The position numbers were made by a program, and so were the translations under genes. This document shows positions 19,470-27,002 of a stretch of DNA of 27,002 nt, piece by piece. Every line of letters begins with the position of its first letter. Positions within the stretch are counted from its first letter, which is position 1. Location of the stretch: positions 64,296 through 91,297 of the forward strand of contig NW_003546471.1 of assembly GCF_000090795.2 (NCBI RefSeq), written 5' to 3'. The DNA is from Amphimedon queenslandica. Lineage: Eukaryota > Porifera > Demospongiae > Haplosclerida > Niphatidae. Under the pieces are notes generated by a model. That model saw nothing but the letters and a program-made list of their open reading frames with translations, made no database searches and was not told where the DNA came from.

Positions 19470-21187
19470 AGCATCTTAAAGGCGTAAAAACCCTTCCAGC
19501 TATACTGAAGAATATTTCCACAGTGGCAGATGAGGCTGGCATACTTAAAATGTCTTGGCCATTGCAGAAAGAGTAAAGTATTCTTTTTCACTATCCTTCC
19601 AAAATTTACCTGGATCTAAGTCCATTAGAAGGCAGGAAGCAGCTAGGTATTTATCAATAGTTCCTTCAACATCTGAAATCTCATAAGCCATGTCTCAGAT
19701 GCCCTCATAAAATTAAACGATTTCTCTTTTTTCTTTTTTTTGGATGGCAGTAGCAAATCTGTTGTACATCCTATTGTTGAAAGATTAGTTGATGCTTCAT
19801 CTTTTAGCATTGCTTTATATCTCTCACTTTGACACTATCAAAGTTTGAAACAAGGATCAAGAATGCTTGCCAGTATGTATGTTTCATTCCCTCAGTGAAC
19901 GGCGTTCTTTTCTGTAAATATTATTTCAGCGCTAATACAAATGAGGAGTGATACTTAGTAGAAAGTTTATCCATATGATATTGCAATCCTTTTACACAAG
20001 GGACTATGAAGCCAGCAGATGGAACACAGTTAACGTGTACAAAATCTGTTGCCTCTTGAAACAGAGTGAGTATCTCAACAATATTCTTGATGACATTCCT
20101 GTCATGACTAGTAAGTGATAGAGTACATTGAAACATTAAAAGCTTGCTTTCAGGTATAGTGAGAACAGATTTAATCAATATTAACTGTGAATTCCACCTT
20201 GTGACATTGTCATTTTGCAGTCTGTGTTCTCTCTCAAGAGATCAGTAGCAATAGTGGATTTACGTACAAAGAAACCAGTTTCAAACATCGTTTGAGCACA
20301 TTGTTAATTTCATCAATGTTCATCATTCCATCTTTGATGACAAGCTGCAACGTGTGAGTGAAACGGGTGTGGTGTTCAAAAGTCAGACCCTCCTAAGAAT
20401 AGCTAGTTGGTTCCAAATTGATCACATCTTCAGAACCACTGTTACTAGTCTCAACCTCTTGTTCTAATTCTTTTTCATATGCAGGCAGTGAAACAAAAGC
20501 TTTCTTGATGTTTGATGCACTGTCTCACAAAATGTTTAACCTGTTCTGTTATGTAAAAATTTGAAATTATTTCAATGAGCCAAATCACAATATTTTGAGT
20601 AGTGTGTCGACCATGGATTCGATTACATCTAAGCATAACGTGTTGCAACTTCCAATCTGCAGAAAAAGTACCTTGTGATTTGAAAAAAATGCATTTGAAA
20701 ATTATTCAAAAGGTCCATAGCAAGGTTTATAGCCTTGACAGAACTCAGCTGACTATTAATCTCAACTTTAAGGTTGTTGACAAATGCTTTCTGCTTGGAA
20801 GGCAGTACTGAAGATCTAACAAGTGAACAAGCATTTGGAATCGTACACTATCAAGTAAGTGAAGAGGCATGAGGTCTTCTGTTATAAAGTCAACCACAGC
20901 TTCAGTGACTAGTATATGTTTGGGGTTTTTGGGACAATACTTCTGTTGCAGTTCACCTAGGTGAGATAATGTTCCTTGGGTACTATTGGTAGCCTCCTTC
21001 TATAGCTCATCTGCATCGCTATAAAGAAGCAAGTGTCAATGATTATGACTAAGTGCTTCCACCAGTTCTTTGTTGTCTTCACATATCCTGTAATTTCCTT
21101 TACACAATACTTGCAATTAAGTTTTAGGTCCCCATTAGGAAGAGGAGATACAGGATAATGCAGGAGGGTGAAAAAGTACAGCCACAC
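19470..21187 (-). pseudogene. hAT-family transposase with BED zinc finger, inactivated
   Basis: Read on minus in order: a BED-type finger (WLYFFTLL, LNCKYCVKEITGY, TTKNWWKHL; about 21187-21040); DFITEDLMPLHLLD and LVHLLDLQYCLPSK (about 20900-20780); DSASNIKKAFVSLPAYEKEL (about 20520-20460); then GLTFEHHTRFTHTLQLVIKD, VEFTVNI, ESKLLMFQC and SAGFIVPCVKGLQYHMDKLS down to 19920. The C-terminal dimerisation region is recognisable in pieces (YILASILDPCFKL, then KKNTLLFLQWPRHFKYASL) to about 19470. hAT transposases cut and paste DNA with 8-bp duplications. Many stops and frame changes exist; the longest open stretch is about 85 codons. The order and motifs fit BED-containing animal hAT transposases. 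Confidence 0.75.
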
Positions 21188-21484
21188 TGACTGGTCACCT
21201 CAGGCCTGCTTTTTGTGAAAACTAGAAGAGGCAGGGTCAGGTAATAGTCAACCACAAGTAACTGATCATTTTGTATTTTTCAATAAATTATCTCTATTAC
21301 TTAAGGAAAATAAAGAATTATCTTAGGTATTGATTCTAGCAGCACAAGACAACACACCAGATTCTAATGCAGATCTCTCGGCAGAACCAATTTTACACAA
21401 CATGCTACTAACAGCACAAAGAAGTACACAGGACACCTCACAAGCACCAGCATGATGAAATGCTAATCAAATTTGAAACACCAC

Positions 21485-23344
21485 TATTCATTTCTACTGG
21501 CCCAATGTCCTATAATTTTCTTCATAACAATTTGCCTGATGCTCTTCTAAGCCTTCAAACTGTTCAAAGGAAAGTTAAATGAGAATAAAAAGTTCTTGAT
21601 GAAGGAATATTGCAATTTCATTAACTTATTGGGCATTTAAAAGTCAATGATAGTATTCCATTTGTGGCCATTGGAGAAAATGCCACACGTCAAATAGCAT
21701 GAGTTGACAATGATAAACTGACTGACACATTAGTTGGGTTTGTTTTGCCTATATTTGGCAAAGGTTTGCCACAAAACAACATTTTCTTAGCTTCTTTATT
21801 CACAGCTATTGAAGAAATTATTTCAAAACCTACACATTTGCAAAACATGCTTTTTTTAATGTGGCCAACCACTAAAATCATCAACTGCAGCATTTATACT
21901 GGGATGTATGACTACTTACAATAAATTTACTGCAGAGCATGTTTTGAAATGTTGGTCACATATTCATTCAAAGTATGCTACAAGGGGATCACAAAAGTAT
22001 TGGAGCTCACAAAGAAAGCAAAGAGCTAGAGAGTATGAGAATTTCATGTCAGTGACTTCAGAAAGAGTCACAATCTCAGCTTACATTATCATGAAGTAGC
22101 CCACTTGCACCAATAGGCATACCAAAATCTCGGGTCAAATTGGTTTGCTGTTAAGCACCCCACATATATCAGTTGTTCTCACGACACAGTTCATATTGCA
22201 GTCAAACTAAAATCAAGATTATTGAAACCATCAATAATAGTTCCCATGGGAATATACACTGCTGGAGTACATTATCTAAAACTTGTAATATGGTTTAAAA
22301 AGGAAATCATTCAATGAGACAAAAGGATCTCAATCATAACGACAAAAAGAACTTTGAAGCAGTGCGACGAATAACATCCCAAAGTACAGTCAATCTACTA
22401 AAGCAGATACCAGATGCAAAAGGAACTACAATAGTACCTTAAAATTATAGAATGTGTAACCAATAGTCAATTCAAAGATTGCAAAGTATCTGGTATGCTA
22501 CCTTTTTGCTGATATTGGTGACATTACATACTCTCTCATAAAGCTTACACATTATGAAATAACTTTATGACTCTCAATGCATATCTCTGTATTAAAATAA
22601 ATGCTCATTCATTCATCACATTTCTTCTCTTAGCAACAGGAAAACATGACAGTTCCCTCTTTTTGCCATGGCTCTTAGGATCACAGTCATGTGAAAAAGC
22701 TTTCAGGGCATATTGCAGTATAAGTAGCACATTCTCTACCATTATTACTTTTGGAATGCTAGGTTTACTAAGAAGACTTCACCACATGCAGATTCAAATG
22801 AGATTAGAAGCACAAAATAATGACATTAGATATCCAGTGAATGACAAACAAGGAAGTATAACAGAGCACGACTTGTCAAAAATAACATTTAAAGACTTCA
22901 AAAATTGTATTCATCAAAGAAAAAGAAGGGTACAGGAAGCCATGGGGGACCTTGGGTCGAAAAGGGAAGTCAAAAATGAATACTGGGAATATCCTCCAAT
23001 GCCACTCATTAAAAAAAAAAAATAATAATTAAAAAAGAAGGTAATAAAGTTTTTGAAGAGCCTGAAAAAGAGAGGAGCTCCGTCATCAGACTCTTCAAAA
23101 TGAGGTAAATGATGATATTCTAAGCACAGAAAAAGATACAGATGCAATTTTAGTGCCACCAAATCTTGCATTGAAGGAAATACAAAGAGTAACAACACCA
23201 CTGCCACATTATAAATCTACACTTATGAATACAGTGAGGAGAGAAACCATTTTTACCCATAGAATGTGCAAAATATGTGCATCAGAAAAAGTACTGCGGT
23301 GTGGCTGTTCAATTAAGGAGAAAGGCTGTCATCAGATAGATTAA
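21485..23344 (+). pseudogene. Unnamed transposon-associated family (GFVLP / LLGSQxCEKxFR), decayed
   Basis: This matches an uncharacterised family repeated in sponge and cnidarian genomes; I know no formal name. Ordered pieces: SYNFLHNNLPDALLSLQTVQ (about 21509), IPFVAIGENATRQIA, DTLVGFVLPIFGKGLPQNN (to about 21780), then NKFTAEHVLKCWSHIHSKYA (about 21920), RITSQSTVNLLKQIPDAKGT (about 22370-22430) and LPWLLGSQSCEKAFRAYC (about 22660). Next come SSTFSTIITFGMLGLLRRLH and a basic tail to about 23025, with a further open frame to 23344 that ends in a Cys-rich CKICASEKVLRCGCS. Stops are many. The late CE-x-x-FR block resembles the dimerisation end of transposases, so a transposase is plausible but unproved. 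Confidence 0.55.
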
Positions 23345-24371
23345 TTAGAGTGAGATTCACAGCCATTTCATTCAGCTATGGAACAGCACAAGCAAGATGA
23401 CCAACATGTACAGAAGCAATCACAACAGGAGATATGTGTCTTTCTCTTAGATGAAAACTCAAAATAGGAAGAGTTTTGCAGTTTGCATATGTGACAGAAA
23501 AGGAAGAGAAGGTATGAGTGTAAGAAAAGGAGTGTATTTATAAGGTACCAAAATGAAATTGGATTATTATGCAATGGTTTGATAAAGCACCAAGCAAGGA
23601 GAGTACATTTATGATGATATCAAATACAAGTAGTGAGTGACACTTACATGTCCCATTAGAAACATACATGTGTATTCTTGGAAAATTATCGTTAATACTA
23701 CCAGACAATGTAACACAAAGTACAAATAATTCGTATGCCCTAACTTGTCAAGAAATTGTCAGTCTTCTTTTGAAAAATGTGATATCTCCAACTGAAATTA
23801 TTATCACTTAGCTCAGTCAAACAAATTTACTAGTTAAGACAGCAAACAAAATCTTCTCACGTTAAACCTGTAATAAGCAATATCACGGTAAAATAAGGCA
23901 AAATGGATTTGGGAAAACGACAAAGAAATGATAGAGACAGAGAAATATTTAGAAGTTGTTCGTATCACTTAGGCTCAGTATATAGTTAAAGACCAGTTTC
24001 ATAATATTACAAATGGTTTGCAGAGCACATCATACCAAGAAAAATGTCATATAGGTCACGAAAATGCACTGCATATCAAACATAGTGGTGGCAGTCATTT
24101 GTCTCTCGTATCTACTTCAGACTGCGATAAAGAGGTCAAACTATATTATTCTATATACTCATCAGTCTCAGAAAATGCAGCTAAAGCAATAGCCATGTTT
24201 GTTACACTATCAAGGAAAGGCAATTAAAGTAAAAAAGTATTAAATGTATAGAGACAAATAGGGGCACCAGACTGTGTTGTTTGCATTGGCCTTTCCTACC
24301 ACAATATGTAATGAAGAAGACCCAACTACAGAAGTTTATGACCAAGAGGAAGTGAGACCATATCTGATCAA
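23345..24371 (+). other. Linker between the CEKAFR-family relic and the PHD finger
   Basis: Short plus-strand frames (for example 24018-24227) may be remnants of the same gene, since the PHD finger continues on the same strand. No motif was recognised in them. Confidence 0.3.
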
Positions 24372-24595
24372 ATGTTTGGAAAAAAAATTGAAAAGTTTCG
24401 AGTATTGAAAAAGAGAAGAAATGTAGCAAGTATCATAAAAGAGAAAGAAATTAATATATACTGCATATGTGGCTTACCTGATAATAAAACAAGTACAATT
24501 TGTTGCGACAGGTGTCAGGAGTGGTTTCAATTTCAATGTGTCCTCATGACTTACGACAGCAGTAGTTTTGTGAAAATTGTAGTAAACTGAATTAG
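24372..24595 (+). pseudogene. PHD zinc finger, end of a gene on plus
   Basis: After a basic lead (KKIEKFRVLKKRRN) comes YCICGLPDNKTSTICCDRCQ followed by EWFQFQCV, spanning 24459-24543. The closing Cys pair (FCENCSKLN and a stop, 24566-24595) lies in a different frame after a one-base shift near 24560. The layout CxC...C-x2-C...W-F-x-x-x-C...C-x2-C is the KDM7/Ing-like PHD form. Position 5 of the zinc set, normally His (WFH), is Gln. PHD fingers read histone H3 tails. It is probably the C-terminal end of the upstream mobile-element gene, which would have given the element a chromatin-reading module; that link is inference. Confidence 0.6.
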
Positions 24596-24802
24596 ATTAT
24601 GTATGATATTACAACATGCATTTTTATTATGTTGATAGTCAAATTATTTATTTTAGTAATGGATATTAATAATTTTCAATAGTATAGAATGAACAGAGTT
24701 TGACTACATACTGAGCCAGATGCCTTGGAACTCCACTCAGTGAGAAAGTGCAATAATTTCAATATAAAACCCTTTGAACTCTGAAAAGAGTACGACCGGT
24801 GG
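24596..24802. other. Short spacer, nothing recognised
   Basis: AT-rich, lying between the PHD-finger stop and a tandem repeat. Confidence 0.3.
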
Positions 24803-24901
24803 AAGTCAAGAAGTACAGGTTCAAGTTAAGAAGTACAGGCTGAAGTCATGAAGTGAGGCTTGAAGTCACAAGTCAGACTTCAAGTCACTAGGAAGTCAGG
24901 A
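24803..24901. repeat. Tandem repeat, 20-bp unit, five copies
   Basis: Five successive units start with aagt, the first being aagtcaagaagtacaggttc. Units are 20, 20, 20, 19 and 20 bp and diverge toward the right. It lies against the truncated end of the second gypsy relic. Confidence 0.65.
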
Positions 24902-24954
24902 CACAACACTTATATGCAGAAGTATACAGAGGTTTGAAAATCTTGTACACTATT

Positions 24955-26560
24955 AAGAATGGTGTTGGACCCCTCGGCTGTATTGAGGTCCGTCCTTGGT
25001 ATGTGTAGGATATCATACTGGTAGTGTATCATTCTCAATCAAAATCGTTGGATTCGAATTGGTAAATCTTATAGATTCTTAGTCGATAAAAAAAAGAATA
25101 AGAGGCTTATGGTCAGTTTCCAAGTGAATTTGGAACCAATAAGGTACTGATTAAGACGATCAAATGCCCATGTCAGGGCTAGTGCCTTTTTCTCAATCTA
25201 AGCATACCGCTGCTCTGTAGGAGTGATTGATCTAGATGCAAAAGTTACTGGTCTCCAGCTCTTATCAGGTTGTTTCTGTCTGAGGACCGCACCTAGTCCA
25301 TAGGAGGATGCATCAGCTGATACTCAAGACTCTATTCCTGTTTCAAACAGAGCCTGTGTCTGTGTTGATCCTAGATCATGCTTGCTCTTGCTCAGGTCCA
25401 CAGTGCCACTGGTTCTTCTTTGCTAGTAATTCTCTATTTAGCTTTAATCTTTTAGATAAGTGGGGTGAAAATTTGCTAAACTGGTTGATCATCACTAAGA
25501 ACCTTCTGATCTCAGTCATGTTAGTTGGTCTGCGAATCTCTTCAGTTGCTCTGATTTTCTCTTTATTTGAAGACACTCCATTTTGGTCTTTCTGACGTAG
25601 AAAATGAATAATATTAGTGTAGAAAATACATTCATCTTAATTTAGTGTTACTGCTTCAGTTCTTAACCTATCCGGCACAGCTATGAGATGTTGGTGGTGT
25701 TCCTTTTCAGACCTTCCATGTAAAAGGATATTATCCATGAGTCCCATGACTCCTTCAATGCCTCTTAAGACCTCAGTCGTTCTCCTCTGGTAAAACTCTG
25801 GTGCTCAGAGATCCCAAATGACAGACGGTTAAAGCTATACCTACTATAAGGTGTTATAAATGTTGTCAGTTTGGATGATTCTGGATCTAATTTTATCTGC
25901 CAGAATCCCAAATTAGCATCCAGCTTTGAAGAGAGTTTTGCACCACCAATCTGGGCCAATAACTGATCCACTGACGGTAGGATTTTTCTGTCTCTCTTAA
26001 CATATTTATTCAGCCTGGTTGGATCCACACAGATCCTGACTTTCTTTCCAGACTTAGGTACTACTACCATTCCTGAACACCAATGATTTGGCTCATCTAT
26101 CTTACAGATGACACACAAATCTTCCATTCTCTGTAACTCTTGTTCAACTTTAGGTAGCAGGGGTATGGGAACTGTCCTGGGGGTACTAATACTGTGTTCA
26201 CACTACCTCCCCAGCTGTACAGAACTGCACCTAATTAGATTAGTTTGGTTATAAAAGAACCATGCTGGTAGCAGTTCACACTACACAACTTAACTACACC
26301 AACTTCACTTTAAAACCATTTCAGAGCACCTATTTTGGTGCACCACTTTAGCCTGGATTGGTTTGGTTACATTGCAGTTCAGTTATGTTCACACGTAATA
26401 TAAAACTACTCTATACTTCCCCAAGACCCAGTTCCAGTACAGTTCTGAAGGGTATTGTGAACAGAGTATAACACTACAAGGCTTGGCTTCAATTCGATAT
26501 GTTCCCTTGATATTCCCCAGCCCAGTAAACAACTCAGGGTATTGTAACCAAGGGACAATT
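24955..26560 (-). pseudogene. Second Ty3/gypsy pol relic (RT and RNase H), different lineage
   Basis: On minus, a pre-RT segment (YPELFTGLGNIKGTYRIEAK) lies near 26530-26475. RT follows (ICKIDEPNHWCSGMVVV, VRICVDPTRLNK, SKLDANLGFWQIKLDPESSK) from about 26160 to 25800. The catalytic motif near 25740 reads LMDN where two Asp are expected. The connecting region (TNMTEIRRFLVMINQFSKFS) lies at 25550-25450 and RNase H (VSADASSYGLGAVLRQKQPD, RPVTFASRSITPTEQRYA) at 25330-25180. The block ends near 24955 at the RNase H border, so integrase is missing. It differs strongly from the 8-11 kb gypsy relic, so it is a separate lineage. Stops and shifts are present, and a MITE interrupts it at 26192-26466. 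Confidence 0.75.
26192..26466. mobile_element. 275-bp MITE with TA duplication inside gypsy pol
   Basis: The terminal repeats ctgtgttcacactacc (26192-26207) and ggtattgtgaacagag (26451-26466) match inversely at 14 of 16 positions. TA lies on each side (26190-26191, 26467-26468). The interior has more gttcacac copies and acagaactg/cagttctg pairs, so it can fold. Excluding the element and one TA puts the two flanking pol frames back in phase, which supports these borders. Confidence 0.75.
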
Positions 26561-27002
26561 GTGGCCAACTCAAAATAACTTTAAAAATCTTGAAAGAGTA
26601 TGTAGATTCTCAAATATCTCTACAAAACAACTTAAATAGCTTGCAATGAAGTACAGTCAATCAGTCATGTTCATTTCAATAACTGGAAATCTGGTATTCA
26701 GCAATTTCAAGTTAGGAATGAGGATTTTAATTTTATCCGGCCGGCTGGCCCCGCCTAGTAACCACACCCTTAGCAACACACGTACGTACACCACGTGCAG
26801 TATACTATGCGTGCAAACAAGCGAGTACACGTACATGCACGAAAAAATGGTGCTATAATAGTAAAAATTGGTGCATGTTTTTATTTACAATAAATAAAAC
26901 TTTCTAGTTTCTACATAACATAAAAACATGTATATTTATCAAAAAATCTAATTTATACAGGTATGATAATATATATGACACTTTAAACCATTGAAGACTA
27001 GA
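26561..27002. other. Window end: AT-rich sequence with a CpG-rich patch
   Basis: 26561-26730 may be decayed upstream gypsy sequence. 26735-26850 has about ten CpGs (ccggccgg, cgtacgtac, cacgtg), unlike the rest of the window. ggccccgccta at 26747-26757 equals the end of the 4.9-kb element's terminal repeat. The minus strand also shows gttgctaagg and ggttactagg, resembling RFX half-sites. No coding frame was recognised. Confidence 0.35.

Larger units (their letters stand above)
19210..21206 (-). mobile_element. Decayed hAT transposon, about 2 kb
   Basis: It contains a BED-finger hAT transposase relic on minus. Possible ends are agggctgaggcg (about 19210-19221) and, inverted, aggcctgaggtg (about 21195-21206), 10 of 12 matching. 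No convincing 8-bp duplication was found, so the borders are approximate; the right one lies very close to the start of the coding region. Confidence 0.45.

Noticed and set aside
19210-21206. Same family as the 351-bp hAT-like MITE
   Set aside because: The candidate termini (agggctgaggcg versus cataggcgtat) do not match, so a direct autonomous-MITE link is not supported.
25040-25070. gattcgaattgg as a tRNA T-arm
   Set aside because: No acceptor or anticodon arm can be formed around it; it is in the gypsy RNase H region.

Overview
The window looks like intergenic DNA from an invertebrate animal, most likely a sponge. It is AT-rich. Coding blocks are split by introns of only about 42-56 bases with GT..AG ends, and nearly every recognisable protein belongs to a mobile-element family that is expanded in sponges and cnidarians. 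The organism call rests on remembered family resemblance, not on a search. Almost every coding block carries stops or frameshifts, so this is mainly a nest of decayed transposons rather than a set of working host genes.

Layout. 1-550 holds a degenerate 45-bp tandem repeat and a small inverted repeat. 550-1141 (minus) is a possible host gene with an acidic/lysine-rich middle and an RGG-box tail, interrupted by two single-base frame breaks; a palindromic CCAAT/octamer block at 1221-1268 lies just upstream. 1721-1970 (minus) is a HIRAN-like domain fragment. About 2150-2713 is the C-terminal, SWIM-finger part of a MULE-type transposase. Into this fragment is inserted the most notable object, a 4.9-kb element at 2727-7637 with 66-bp terminal inverted repeats and a 12-13 bp target duplication. 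It holds two convergent intron-containing genes: a zinc-finger plus DUF6589 gene on plus (2868-6083) and a short RecQ-type helicase on minus (7470-6102), with 18 bases between them.

7840-11250 is a decayed Ty3/gypsy pol, with a 351-bp hAT-like MITE inserted in it. 12565-14290 is a decayed member of an unnamed metazoan family (VDGATDE/CPHPxC motifs), disrupted by a second, inverted copy of the same MITE. 15301-15480 (minus) holds a C2H2 zinc-finger relic. 17404-17509 resembles an exon, and a related inverted copy lies inside a 540-bp TA-flanked MITE (18095-18634). 19210-21206 is a decayed BED-finger hAT element on minus. 21485-23344 is a third unnamed transposon-associated family, followed by a PHD finger at 24372-24595. 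24955-26560 (minus) is a second, different gypsy pol, interrupted by a 275-bp TA-flanked MITE. The last 250 bases include a CpG-rich patch that repeats the first 11 bases of the 4.9-kb element's terminus.

In the 4.9-kb element the proteins probably worked together: the DUF6589 protein with its Cys-pair zinc module as DNA-binding or recombinase component, and the helicase as remodelling partner. That functional reading is inference. No tRNA, rRNA, CRISPR array or intact host gene was found.
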